Assembly (NCBI GenBank): GCA_021325255.1
Contig: JAJPHP010000023.1
Span: 73,265-137,264 of the forward strand
Reading direction: 5' to 3'
Length of the DNA stretch: 64,000 bases
Source of the DNA: Nitrososphaerota archaeon
Lineage (GTDB): Archaea > Thermoproteota > Nitrososphaeria > Nitrososphaerales > CADDZS01
Shown: positions 35,347 to 44,498 of the stretch, piece after piece
Layout: each line of letters begins with the position of its first letter
How positions within the stretch are numbered: the stretch's first letter is position 1
The notes under the pieces: generated by a model
Databases searched by the model: none
The model's input: the letters and a program-made list of their open reading frames with translations, nothing else
Told to the model about the DNA's origin: nothing
Translations under genes and position numbers: made by a program

Positions 35347-36210
35347 TTGCAACCCTCATCATTCATAGGGAACGACGGCGACAAGACCTCAAGTGAGGCT
35401 CACCTCAGTGCACTCGCCTCGATCGGTCTCTCTCAGTATGAGGGAAAGTGCTTCCTTGCCTCGCTCCAAACAGGCCCTGCGACGATAAACCAGATAGGGA
35501 TCGTTGCCGGCGTTCCTCGAACCAAAGTTTACGGAGCGGTCAGGAAACTTGTCGAAAGGGGGTTGCTAGTTCAGAACGAGGACGATGAGAAGATCTTCGT
35601 TGCGAGATCTCCAAGGGAGGTTCTCATACCTCTGCTCGAAAAGGAACAGAGGAGGATAAGCCAGGGACTCGAGGCGCTCACGGAGCTCGAGGTCATCCAT
35701 CAGTCGATGGGATACGTAAAGCGCGCCGAGGCACTCCGTTCGAAGGTGCTGCGATACTATCCACGCCTTGCGGTCACAAGAAAGACCAGGGATCTATTCC
35801 AGAACGCGACGAAAAAGATCGTGATTCTTTCAACAGCCAACGGTCTGATAAGGCTCTCGAGGCTCTCAGGGATCCTTTTCGAGCGCTCGCGTACGGGATT
35901 GCAGATCGAGATTCGGACGGGATTCAAGGACGAGCCAGTGTTTCACACCGCAATCCAGAGCCTCAAGGAGATTGAAAACACGTCAGTTTTTCTCTCTTCG
36001 CTTGCGATTCCGATTCAGATAATCGTTGTTGATGGGCAGTATGTCTTGATCTCGGAACTAAAGCCCGATGACCTGAGGGAAGAGGGGATGGACGTTGCCT
36101 TCCTTATTCAGAGCTCCGAGATGGCCGAGATGATTGAGGCACTCGTGCGAGAGTTCCCTCTACCTTCTTCCAATCTCGCGACTGCGGACGATCTGGTTCC
36201 AAAGTCCTAG
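35347..36210 (+). CDS. TrmB-family transcriptional regulator
   Basis: 287 residues. The N-terminal TrmB winged helix is clear: ALASIGLSQYEGKCFLASL, ATINQIGIVAGVPRTKVYGA, VRKLVERGLL. A short coiled coil (LEKEQRRISQGLEALTELE) follows, then a C-terminal sugar-binding-like or PLD-like regulator domain. TrmB proteins control sugar and maltose transport genes in archaea, but no such operon is adjacent. TTG start. Confidence 0.85.
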   Translation: MQPSSFIGNDGDKTSSEAHLSALASIGLSQYEGKCFLASLQTGPATINQIGIVAGVPRTKVYGAVRKLVERGLLVQNEDDEKIFVARSPREVLIPLLEKEQRRISQGLEALTELEVIHQSMGYVKRAEALRSKVLRYYPRLAVTRKTRDLFQNATKKIVILSTANGLIRLSRLSGILFERSRTGLQIEIRTGFKDEPVFHTAIQSLKEIENTSVFLSSLAIPIQIIVVDGQYVLISELKPDDLREEGMDVAFLIQSSEMAEMIEALVREFPLPSSNLATADDLVPKS

Positions 36211-36740
36211 GATCAGCTTTGGCTCGGCCGCATTCTTCTTCTCTTTTTTTGGCGGCAAGCGACGTGCAACGGCTAAGAGGGAGAAATAATTTTCGTAGTG
36301 GACTTCCAGCAGTTCAAATAATCAAATAGTGGTATTAGCAGACCCGTTTTGGGGGTTTCTTTTTCCACATCTCTCTCATTTTTTCTTGCATTCCTTCTTT
36401 ACGATCCCATTTTTGTTTCTCTCTCGCTGCCAAACCGATTGGAAAAAAAAGAACGTGTTTGTCCTCTGCGGAATTTTTCTAGATATTAGAGCATACTATC
36501 TTTGAAAACACGTCAGACATTGTGATAGCCCGCTAACCGCGACGACAAGTGCGCAGCGAGAGAGAACCGTAGACACCGCGGACATTCTTCCCGTTTTGGC
36601 GCGTTGCTCCTCGTGCAAACTCTGTGCATGCATGCTCGTCTGTGGGGCTCCGGTTCCCCGTGAACTGCTTCAATGCGGAGGGAGAAATTGAGCAGAACGA
36701 ACGTGGAGCGCGTAAGGTGTGGAGTTGATATCGGGCTGGG
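36211..36740. other. Intergenic region, T-rich tracts
   Basis: 530 bases. T-rich tracts at 36355-36420 probably end the trmB-like transcript. No frame has convincing protein character. Confidence 0.4.
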
Positions 36741-39059
36741 TTGATAAGGGCTAGGCAAAGAATCAGGAATTTCATCTTCAACACCTGGTTTGTTGATGCG
36801 ACTCTCCTCGCGATTCTAGTTCTATTCGGGGTCTACCTCATATCCGGCATCTTTCGGCCGGGCCTGATGTATCAATACGACCACAGTCAGCACTTAGTGG
36901 AATCAGTTTACGTTTCCACTGTATTGATACCAAAGTATCACCAGCTGATTGGCTGGAACCCGTATTACTATCTGGGATACCCGCAGGGACAATTCGATCC
37001 TCCGATGGGGTATGCGATATACGCTCTACTTTACTACGTGTTCTCTTCTGTTGCCTCAGATCTTGAAATCTACAAGGGCATGATCGCGTTCTTCTATATT
37101 CTCCCGGCAATCACGCTGTATGTCTCCGCGAGAATGTTCGGCCTGAACAGGCTATCCGGATTCTTCGGTGGCCTGTTTGCCATCGGGACTGCAGGAGGGT
37201 TCGAACAGTCCGGCCCCCTGGGAATGATGGAGTACGGGATGTATGAATACTCTGCTTCTATTGCTCTTATTCCGCTCGTCCTAGGGCTGTATCATTATTC
37301 GTTGCAACGCAAGTCCTGGTTTCTAATCCTCACGACCGGCCTCGCGACAGCTTTTGTTTTCCTGCTTCACACGATCGGCGGAGTCTTTCTGTTGGTAGTC
37401 CTCGGTGTGTACACTGTGATTTTCCTTGGAAAGCAGGCAATCTTTCACCGAGCGAACATGCAACTCATGAAGACGATTGCCAAGTTTGCTGCGATAGTCG
37501 TAATCATGGTGGGGTTGAGCTCGTTCTGGATCATTCCAGCCTACGTCAATCAGAGCTACTACTACTCGCAGAAGAGCCTCGTGACGGAGCTCGGAAACTA
37601 CGGCGTGACCTACAATGACTATGCGAACGGACTTGTTTTCGGAGAAAAGACGGTGCCCTACACGCTGTCTCTGTTTCCTACCTCGAGCCCGCAGATTCTA
37701 GTTTCTCTTTACAACGATCATCAGGTGCCCACACAGTATTCCAGCCTTCTCTTCTACCAAGTACTGATGGCACTTGCGGCGATAGGGATAATAGTCGCAC
37801 TCATAAGGCGACAATCGAGGCTTCCGGCTCTTGTTGCTGTAACATGCATTGCGATTTTTGTTATAATCTCACTTGGGCCCACGTATTACGAATGGCTGTG
37901 GCAATCCAAACTTTTTCACCTGATTGACATCAGGCCTGCCAGAGCGGCCGCTCCTGCGCGGATCTTTCTCTCTCTTTTGGCGGGCGTTGGAATTGGCGAC
38001 GGTATGTACCTATTGGTTAGGGCACTATCGAAGAGGCAACCGGGCACGCGAGGTTACCATGCGTCGAGAATCCTGAAATTCGTGTCGGTATTCATAATTT
38101 TGTTGTTCGCCGTTTCCCTTGTCGCGAACTCACTTTCGCTCATGACTCAGATAAATCTCGCCGGGACGACCGACGACATTTCCACCGCATCCGACCTGCC
38201 GCAGTTATTCCAGTGGTTGAACCAGAACGTGCCAAATACCTCCAGGATCGCAACCGAAGAGTATCCTGGGTCTCAGCAGCACCTCTTCGCAATAACTCCA
38301 CTGTACACGGGAAAGCAGGTGATTGGAAGTGAGTACGGATTCTGGTGGTCAGGGGCTGCTGCCTCGACCTCTGTGTCAACGATGCTGTCCTACTCGTATT
38401 ACTACAGTACCGGAGCGGTCTTCGATACTCTCTCCGGGCTGAACGCGGGATACGTGGTCGTTTGGAAGACTGAGACAAAGTACTACCTCACGGAGAGTTC
38501 TCGATTCCAGCTCGTCAAACAAATCGGAGTATTTGATGTGCTAAAGCTCGCAGGTTACACTCCCAGTTACGTCGAGATTTACAACGGTACCGGAAATGCG
38601 TCGGTGACCGCAATGGATCCTGAGAGCATTGTGATCAAAGTCTCTAACGTTACTGCAGGCTCTGACCTCCTTCTGAAGATGTCCTACTTCGGCAATTGGG
38701 TCGGAAGTATGGGCAATGGTGACCCACTAACTGTGAAGCCGGTGAATATACAGCTGCCCCTTCTGTCGGTTAATTACACGGAGGTTCCTCTTCCAAGGTC
38801 AGGAAACTACAACATCACGCTTTCCTACTCGCCTCGGCCGAGCAATGCAATGGCGAGCGACATTAGCGGCGTGACCTTTCTCTTCGCAATCCTCGGGATG
38901 ATCTTGATTGCGATGAGGAATACCTACGACCTCAGCGTCTCAGAATATCTGGCCAGATCCGCAAGGAAAGCAACAGGATTAGTTCGTGGTACGCTCACGC
39001 GGCCTTATGGACCGCCAGGGGACGCTAGACAGATTTCGAACTCTGAAAAGGAAGGATAA
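36741..39059 (+). CDS. Large multi-TM protein (PTPS-related / GT-C-like family)
   Basis: 772 residues with an estimated 11-13 TM helices in the first ~465, a long extracytoplasmic domain (~475-710) with several N-glycosylation sequons, and a final TM helix. The early YQYDHSQHLVESV and WNPYYYLGYPQGQFDPP motifs, with acidic residues in the first loop, fit the membrane proteins labelled 6-pyruvoyl-tetrahydropterin-synthase-related, which resemble GT-C glycosyltransferases. A role in surface glycan or S-layer glycosylation is inferred. TTG start; a TATA box is not clear. Confidence 0.75.
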   Translation: MIRARQRIRNFIFNTWFVDATLLAILVLFGVYLISGIFRPGLMYQYDHSQHLVESVYVSTVLIPKYHQLIGWNPYYYLGYPQGQFDPPMGYAIYALLYYVFSSVASDLEIYKGMIAFFYILPAITLYVSARMFGLNRLSGFFGGLFAIGTAGGFEQSGPLGMMEYGMYEYSASIALIPLVLGLYHYSLQRKSWFLILTTGLATAFVFLLHTIGGVFLLVVLGVYTVIFLGKQAIFHRANMQLMKTIAKFAAIVVIMVGLSSFWIIPAYVNQSYYYSQKSLVTELGNYGVTYNDYANGLVFGEKTVPYTLSLFPTSSPQILVSLYNDHQVPTQYSSLLFYQVLMALAAIGIIVALIRRQSRLPALVAVTCIAIFVIISLGPTYYEWLWQSKLFHLIDIRPARAAAPARIFLSLLAGVGIGDGMYLLVRALSKRQPGTRGYHASRILKFVSVFIILLFAVSLVANSLSLMTQINLAGTTDDISTASDLPQLFQWLNQNVPNTSRIATEEYPGSQQHLFAITPLYTGKQVIGSEYGFWWSGAAASTSVSTMLSYSYYYSTGAVFDTLSGLNAGYVVVWKTETKYYLTESSRFQLVKQIGVFDVLKLAGYTPSYVEIYNGTGNASVTAMDPESIVIKVSNVTAGSDLLLKMSYFGNWVGSMGNGDPLTVKPVNIQLPLLSVNYTEVPLPRSGNYNITLSYSPRPSNAMASDISGVTFLFAILGMILIAMRNTYDLSVSEYLARSARKATGLVRGTLTRPYGPPGDARQISNSEKEG

Positions 39060-39317
39060 AGAACAAATTCGCCGAATTGAATTCTTTCTGACTGGCTCAC
39101 GAAATGAGCCCATGCAATGTGTTCAACGTTGAGCCAAGATTAGAGCGGCGCAGACCTCTATCTGTTTGGCTTTTTCTTACCACGACTATCGGACAGATTC
39201 GAGCAGTTGTTCCTCTCTTTTTTCCATCTCTCACATGAAATGCGGAACACTGAAAAAAGCGAATAGCAAAGCTACGAGATCAAAAGTAGCCGTAACGGAA
39301 GGACAACCTAAAGCAAA

Positions 39318-39998
39318 ATGGCCCCGAAAGTGACTCGATCATACAAGGACGACATAAAGCGAAGGATCCTAATCGCAGCATTCAAAGAATTCAGTGCTAG
39401 GGGGTATCATAGAGCTAATCTCGATAGGGTTGCGAGGGCAGTAGGGATTGCGAGAGGAACGATCTACCTGTACTTTGACTCAAAGCGACAGTTGTTCGAG
39501 GCGCTCTCCGCGTTTCAGCTTGCAAATTTGAAAACGCTGCTGGAAAGGCATGACTGGACAGGAGAGGACGTGGCTGCAACAGCGCGCTCCTTCTTTAGAG
39601 AGCTCAGGCGAGGGTTACCCGAAAACAGTGAAAGGATGGCTGTGGAAATGCTCGCTGAATCCTCAAGGAACAAAGAGCTGAAGCGACAGCGATTGCTTGA
39701 GAGCAGACAAATGCAAGACATCATATCCGCGGTGATTCAGGAACAGGTTGGTGAAAGTCGGAGAAGGAAGCGCACTGACGAGAGCGCCGACAGCAGAGCG
39801 CTGAGGGAGATGGCGCTTGGGTCAATTGCCCTATACAACGGGCTGAGTTCGCTGAGAGTCCTCGGATACGAGACTAGGGAGATTGAGGAGGCGTGGTCTA
39901 GGACGATTTCGCTCATCGCCGAGGGGTGGAAGAAAGACATGCGGGAAAGGACAGGGGAAAAGGCTCCGGCGAGTGCGCCTTCCGCAAGTCTGGAATAG
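39318..39998 (+). CDS. TetR-family transcriptional repressor
   Basis: 226 residues. TetR helix-turn-helix: ILIAAFKEFSARGYHRANLD, VARAVGIARGTIYLYFDSKRQLF. The C-terminal ligand domain (residues ~60-200) is helical and ends with a Ser/Ala tail. TetR dimers bind 15-20-bp palindromes. The nearest such palindrome is palindrome 1 of element B (40163-40182), 165 bases beyond the stop codon, with a second copy in front of the gene at 22540. Binding there is inference. Confidence 0.88.
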   Translation: MAPKVTRSYKDDIKRRILIAAFKEFSARGYHRANLDRVARAVGIARGTIYLYFDSKRQLFEALSAFQLANLKTLLERHDWTGEDVAATARSFFRELRRGLPENSERMAVEMLAESSRNKELKRQRLLESRQMQDIISAVIQEQVGESRRRKRTDESADSRALREMALGSIALYNGLSSLRVLGYETREIEEAWSRTISLIAEGWKKDMRERTGEKAPASAPSASLE

Positions 39999-40077
39999 CA
40001 AACGGTGCTATCGTTACTTTGTCAGTGTCCGCCCTAAGATAAGGCCAACGTTCATTACTCTTTTTCTGAATCATCAT
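39913..40077 (-). CDS. Short ORF downstream of element B, antisense to tetR end
   Basis: ATG at 40077 opens 54 codons on the minus strand and lies only about 7 bases after the expected transcription start of the element B promoter (TATA at 40107-40114). Its second half overlaps the tetR 3' end in antisense. The first 30 residues look mildly protein-like (MMIQKKSNERWPYLRADTDK). It may be a real leader-type peptide, a truncated gene, or chance. Confidence 0.25.
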   Translation of the reverse strand: MMIQKKSNERWPYLRADTDKVTIAPFAIPDLRKAHSPEPFPLSFPACLSSTPRR

Positions 40078-40090
40078 CTCGATTTCTGGA

Positions 40091-40183
40091 TCGCACCGTT
40101 TCCCGCTTTAAATACCATAATAGCACCGTTACGTACCCCCTCTAGGGGGGTACCCTAGCTAATTCTCGACAAGTGTCGAGAAC
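40091..40183 (-). promoter_or_regulatory. Element B: inverted copy of element A
   Basis: Read on the minus strand: palindrome TTCTCGACA-CT-TGTCGAGAA (40163-40182), 9 bases, palindrome 40133-40153 (GTAC-C6 / G5-TAC arms), 18 bases, TATTTAAA (40107-40114). Spacing and most bases between match element A. The 11-mer AACGGTGCTAT inside it (minus strand, 40120-40130) also occurs on the plus strand at 40001-40011, just past the tetR stop. The element lies in the gap between the ends of two converging genes, an odd place for a promoter. Confidence 0.75.
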
Positions 40184-40373
40184 TCTAAAGATACTTTGAG
40201 TGGAATTTCCTCCTCTGAAGAGCTCGGAAGTATCCACAATGTTTGGGGCTATCGTGCCTTAATGGAGTTTGGAGAATGAAGAAAGCTTTGGCGTTTTTCA
40301 AGATAGTTCTAGGACATGAGTGGAAGTGCCGTGTTATGTTAGAATCAAGAGGAGAAAAGTAATAGATGGGCTA

Positions 40374-41756
40374 CTACTTTTTCATCGCGGCTACGGTGTC
40401 TGTTAGAACCTTCTTTGCGTCTCCAAACACCATCATAGTGTTGGGCAGGTAGAAGAGCTCGTTGTCGACGCCGGAGAATCCTGGGCTCATCGAGCGTTTG
40501 ATGAAGACGACGGTCCTCGCCTTGTCAACGTCGAGGATGGGCATTCCGTAGAGCGGGGAATCGGGCTTTGTCCTCGCCGCTGGATTTGTGACATCATTTG
40601 CGCCCACTACAATCGCCACGTCAGTTTCTGGGAAGAGTGGGTTGATCCTGTCCATTTCCCACAGCTGGTCGTAGGGAACCTGCGCCTCCGCGAGAAGCAC
40701 GTTCATGTGGCCAGGCATCCTTCCCGCGACGGGGTGTATTGCGTACTTTACGTCTATGCCTTTTGCCTGCATCATGTCGGCGAGCTCCTTCACGACGTGC
40801 TGGGCCTGGGAGACCGCGAGCCCGTAACCTGGCACGAAGACGACGGTTCGGGCATTCTCAATGACTGTTGCGACGTCCTCAGGAGTGTAACTCTGCACGG
40901 TTCTAGCGGGTTGCGCCGTAACCTCCTTTTCCGATTTTGAGATTGTAGCTCCAACCCCTCCGAATAGCACGTTGAGGAAGGACCTGTTCATGGCCTGGCT
41001 CATGATCACTGCCAGGATGAAACCTGAGGAACCGTCGAGCGACCCTGCAACGATCAGGACTTTGTTGTCGAGCACAAATCCCAGGCCGGCAGCAGAAAGC
41101 CCCGCGTACGCGTTCAGGATAGCGATTACGGTTGGCATGTCGGCGCCGCCTATTGCCATCACGAGGAGAAAGCCGAATAGCAGGGCAAAAGCAGCCATGA
41201 TAGGAACGACATTGCTCTGAAGGGGATTGATCACGAGGTAAACGCCTAGACCAATAGCAATCGCGATCGTCGAGAGGCTGACGACAATTCTCCCGCGATA
41301 GATCAGCGGCTTTCCGGAGATGAGGCCCTGGAGTTTCGCAAAGGCGATGCAGCTGCCAGTGAATGTGAGGAACCCGAGTATCATCTCTGCGGAGAGGACC
41401 GCGACAGTGAATGTGTCAATCTTTGGTATGTCGTTGTAATATTCCGAAACGCCGACAAGAGCTACGGCGAGTGAGCCGAACGCGTGGGACATTGCCGTCC
41501 TCTGGGGCACCGCCGTCATCGGAAGCTTTAGGGCGATGGGGACTCCTATAATCGCACCAACGACGAATCCGCCTATGAGAAGATCCGTGCGCTGAATCTG
41601 ATAGGCTAGGAGCGTCGCTGCAATCGCGATGACCATCCCACTCGCCGCGGCCCAGTTGCCCCGCTGAGATGTTTTGACCTCGCTCATCCAGCGAAGCGAG
41701 AGCACGAAGAGGACGACGGCAAGCACGTACATGTATGCTACGATTGTGTCATTCAT
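40374..41756 (-). CDS. pntB: NAD(P) transhydrogenase subunit beta
   Basis: 460 residues: eight or nine TM helices (residues ~5-270), then the NADP-binding domain III with VFVPGYGLAVSQAQHVVKEL, YAIHPVAGRMPGHMNVLLAE, VAIVVGANDVTNPAA and DNELFYLPNTMMVFGDAKK, all diagnostic of PntB. The enzyme is proton-translocating and couples hydride transfer between NADH and NADP+ to the membrane potential. The start overlaps the stop of pntAB by four bases (ATGA). Confidence 0.95.
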   Translation of the reverse strand: MNDTIVAYMYVLAVVLFVLSLRWMSEVKTSQRGNWAAASGMVIAIAATLLAYQIQRTDLLIGGFVVGAIIGVPIALKLPMTAVPQRTAMSHAFGSLAVALVGVSEYYNDIPKIDTFTVAVLSAEMILGFLTFTGSCIAFAKLQGLISGKPLIYRGRIVVSLSTIAIAIGLGVYLVINPLQSNVVPIMAAFALLFGFLLVMAIGGADMPTVIAILNAYAGLSAAGLGFVLDNKVLIVAGSLDGSSGFILAVIMSQAMNRSFLNVLFGGVGATISKSEKEVTAQPARTVQSYTPEDVATVIENARTVVFVPGYGLAVSQAQHVVKELADMMQAKGIDVKYAIHPVAGRMPGHMNVLLAEAQVPYDQLWEMDRINPLFPETDVAIVVGANDVTNPAARTKPDSPLYGMPILDVDKARTVVFIKRSMSPGFSGVDNELFYLPNTMMVFGDAKKVLTDTVAAMKK

Positions 41757-42121
41757 TTCTTCTCAGCTGGCACCGTCTTTCCCTTGTCTTGCTGCTGCGG
41801 TTGCTTCCTTACCCTAAACATCCTCAGGATGCGCTCTGTAATCATAAAGCCACTCACGATGTTTGTGGCGGCTAGGGCGACCGCGACTGAGACGAGAAGC
41901 GTTATGAAGTCATTCTTCGGATTTGCGAGGACAATCAAGCCCGCCACGATGGAGACGGATGAGATGGCATTGGTAAGAGCCATCAGTGGAGTATGGAGTA
42001 ATCTCGACACGTGGCGGATGAGCTCGGTGCCAAGAAAAGTTGCTAGGATAAAGATCAGGAGATTTACGGCCAGGTCTGTCTGTGCTGTGTCGACCAATTT
42101 TACTTTCTCTCTCACACTCAC
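41753..42121 (-). CDS. pntAB: NAD(P) transhydrogenase subunit alpha-2 (membrane part)
   Basis: 122 residues with three or four TM helices (LLIFILATFLGTELIRHVSR, TPLMALTNAISSVSIVAGLI, FITLLVSVAVALAATNIVSG, GFMITERILRMF), matching the C-terminal membrane segment of alpha chains when alpha is split in two. It lies between pntAA and pntB. Confidence 0.93.
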   Translation of the reverse strand: MSVREKVKLVDTAQTDLAVNLLIFILATFLGTELIRHVSRLLHTPLMALTNAISSVSIVAGLIVLANPKNDFITLLVSVAVALAATNIVSGFMITERILRMFRVRKQPQQQDKGKTVPAEKK

Positions 42122-42124
42122 AAA

Positions 42125-43255
42125 CTACAATATTCCAAGGGCTTTCTTCGTTGCATCGTGAACCACCTCTCCCTTGTTCAGGACGAGGGGCCCCCGAATC
42201 AGGTCATCTTTGACATCAATATTCAAGGCACCATCTTTGATCAACGCCGAGAGGAATGAAGTAATGTTCCTGGAGTAAAGCTGGCTTGCCTGTATCGCCA
42301 TCGTTGAAGGAAGATTGAATGGGCCGTGTATCGTCACGCCGTACTTTACAACGGTCTTTCCCGGCTCAGTTAGGGCGCAGTTCCCTCCCTGCTCTGCCGC
42401 AAGATCTACTATAACCGAGCCTGGACGCATTCTCTTAACCGCTTCCTCCGAGATAAGCTGAGGCGCTTTCTGACCGGGCACGAGAGCTGTAGTGATCACA
42501 ACGTCGGAGGCACTGGCGCGTTCTGCGAGCAGTTCCTGCTGCTTCTTGTAGAAATCCTCTGACTGAGCTTTCGCGTACCCACCAGTGGTCTGCGCATCCG
42601 CCGCTTGGACAGCTATCTGAACAAACTTCGCCCCCAGGCTTTCTACTTGTTCCTTTGCGATTGGGCGCACGTCGTATGCTTCTACAACCGCTCCGAGCCT
42701 TCTTGCTACGGCGATTGCCTGCAAACCAGCGACTCCAGCTCCGACTACAAATACCCTCGCCGGAGGGATCGTTCCTGCAGCGGTCATCAGCATAGGGAAG
42801 AGTTTTGGAAGCGTGTCAGACGCAATGATGACGGCCTTGTAGCCGGACACCGTCGCCTGCGATGACAGGGCATCCATTGACTGAGCCCTGCTTATGCGAG
42901 GCATCAACTCCATTGCAAATGCGGTCACATGCCTTGACGCGAGCTTTCGGACTGTTTCCAGGTTTGCCACAGGATAGAGGAAGGAGATTAACGTTGAACC
43001 GTCCTTGAACAGTTCGGCTTCGTTTGGGGCGGGGGGCTGAACCTTGGAAATGACATCGGACTCGGAGTAAAGGGAGGAGACATCCGACACAATCGTGGCT
43101 CCCTTTTCAGTGTATGCAGAGTCGGGTATTCCAGCCGAATCTCCGGCCCCCTGTTCGACCTTCACCGAGACCCCCTTCAATCTCGAGAGAGAGTCGGGAA
43201 TCAAGGAGACTCTTCTCTCTCCTGGTGCTATTTCTCTGGGAACTCCTAGTATCAT
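42125..43255 (-). CDS. pntAA: NAD(P) transhydrogenase subunit alpha-1 (NAD-binding)
   Basis: 376 residues of the AlaDH/PNT type: VPREIAPGERRVSLIPDSL at the start, the catalytic-domain SFLYPVANLE and the RISRAQSMDALSSQA stretch, then the Rossmann fold VFVVGAGVAGLQAIAVARR and VEAYDVRP. It binds NAD(H) and docks on the membrane subunits. First gene of the leftward pntAA-pntAB-pntB operon (4-base gap to pntAB). Confidence 0.95.
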   Translation of the reverse strand: MILGVPREIAPGERRVSLIPDSLSRLKGVSVKVEQGAGDSAGIPDSAYTEKGATIVSDVSSLYSESDVISKVQPPAPNEAELFKDGSTLISFLYPVANLETVRKLASRHVTAFAMELMPRISRAQSMDALSSQATVSGYKAVIIASDTLPKLFPMLMTAAGTIPPARVFVVGAGVAGLQAIAVARRLGAVVEAYDVRPIAKEQVESLGAKFVQIAVQAADAQTTGGYAKAQSEDFYKKQQELLAERASASDVVITTALVPGQKAPQLISEEAVKRMRPGSVIVDLAAEQGGNCALTEPGKTVVKYGVTIHGPFNLPSTMAIQASQLYSRNITSFLSALIKDGALNIDVKDDLIRGPLVLNKGEVVHDATKKALGIL

Positions 43256-43551
43256 TGGGCTGTGCTAATCACCGCAAGCACCACGCGGCGATTCACCATG
43301 GAAACAGTACAGTTTAACCTTTCTAGTACCAGTGAATTTTCAAAGCTTGCTTGGTACATTCGCGATTCGTCTGCAGAATCACTTATCGAATTAAACTCGC
43401 ATAGATACTTGGCCTGGCCGGGTCATTCGGAGGTCAACTTCTGGAAGTAGAGCGATTATTGTGGCAGAACGAAAAGTATCCCAACTCTCGCCTGACGCTG
43501 GAGGGCACTTTCTCTGCCTGATGGTCTCTAGCTCTTCTCGGCGAGTGCGGC

Positions 43552-43959
43552 TCAAAAGTGTGGGACGCCTGGGAGGCCCCCTGCACTGACTAGAAAGTAC
43601 ACTAGGTCATGGCTGAAGTCAAACGTCGCTGTCGCGGTCAAAACTGCAGCGCAAAGGCACTTGAGTTTCAATGGAATGTTAGATTTCCAGAGCAGGAAGT
43701 AGTACACGATCATACCAGCTGCGCCGAAAATCAGAAAGTTCCATGGGCCCAGCAGGTAGAAAAGAGGGTTGCTTTCGATCCCTGCACCGATTCGTAGTAT
43801 GACGAAAGTAAGCGTCGCCGCACCGGAGTGCGCAAAAAGCCCTCCGGCAACTAATGCCAAATACAAGTTCGAGTAGGCATTGTTTTCAAGGAATGCGCGC
43901 CTTCCTTCTCCTTTAAGCCTGTACTTTTGCTGCTGAGGTTGTGCTCTGTTGTCCACCAT
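43552..43959 (-). CDS. Small membrane protein, four TM segments
   Basis: 135 residues. A polar N-terminus of about 30 residues precedes four hydrophobic segments. A conserved-looking NPLFYLLGPWNFLIFGAAG and a FDFSHDLVYF motif near the end resemble archaeal DUF5658-like proteins. Function unknown. Confidence 0.7.
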   Translation of the reverse strand: MVDNRAQPQQQKYRLKGEGRRAFLENNAYSNLYLALVAGGLFAHSGAATLTFVILRIGAGIESNPLFYLLGPWNFLIFGAAGMIVYYFLLWKSNIPLKLKCLCAAVLTATATFDFSHDLVYFLVSAGGLPGVPHF

Positions 43960-44230
43960 TAATGGTCATCTTCTCTCTATAATCGTATGATTCCTGATCA
44001 GATCCCTTTTTTTCTATACCCGCCTTCCATCGCCTTGCCGCCAGTTTTTGTGTAGCAAGAAATAGTTGCCAGACTTTTTCTTGATCCAGTGGTAAAGGAT
44101 GAGTGCGCACTTCTTCACTTGGGCTTGATGATTCATAAAGCCAAACGTGATTTGCGTCTATACGAGAGACTAGTAGCAGAGTGACAAATCTGTAGCCAAC
44201 TGCTATGCTCGGTCTTATTCCATCTTTCAA
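43913..44230 (-). CDS. Possible small hypothetical protein
   Basis: A 105-codon frame whose last 47 bases overlap the start of the membrane protein gene. The segment VWLYESSSPSEEVRTHPLPL and a following helix look protein-like, but no family is recognised and composition is weak. It may be a chance frame. Confidence 0.3.
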   Translation of the reverse strand: MKDGIRPSIAVGYRFVTLLLVSRIDANHVWLYESSSPSEEVRTHPLPLDQEKVWQLFLATQKLAARRWKAGIEKKGSDQESYDYREKMTINGGQQSTTSAAKVQA

Positions 44231-44498
44231 CGCCTAATTTTCGCGGTGAATGACGATAGTATTTGCGAAAAAAGGAGGATGGGCAGGGAGACGAGTAGGT
44301 GCAATCCAAATGATTTCGATGAGGGTCTCTCAAAAGACTGGAGTAAACCAACTACTCAACTTGTAGTGAGGTTCAATCACAATGTCCTTCGTAATTTCTT
44401 CAAATCTCACCCTTTTCAGCTCAAGTATGTGGATAAGATCTATAATTCTGGCAAGATTTATTGAGAAGGCAGAAACATAACAGGAAAGAAAAAGAGAA
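44231..44498. other. Intergenic region before the LLM oxidoreductase
   Basis: AT-rich. A TATA-like GATTTATTG near 44454-44463 precedes the TTG at 44499. Nothing else is supported. Confidence 0.35.

Noticed and set aside
22347..40183. The segment between elements A and B as a transposon with terminal inverted repeats
   Set aside because: Its cargo is mostly housekeeping (enolase, crotonase, RimI, NfeD/stomatin) with no transposase or integrase, and the repeats carry promoter architecture. Inversion by recombination remains possible.
43259..43450. 62-codon frame behind pntAA
   Set aside because: No domain, weak composition, and it lies in the pnt promoter region.
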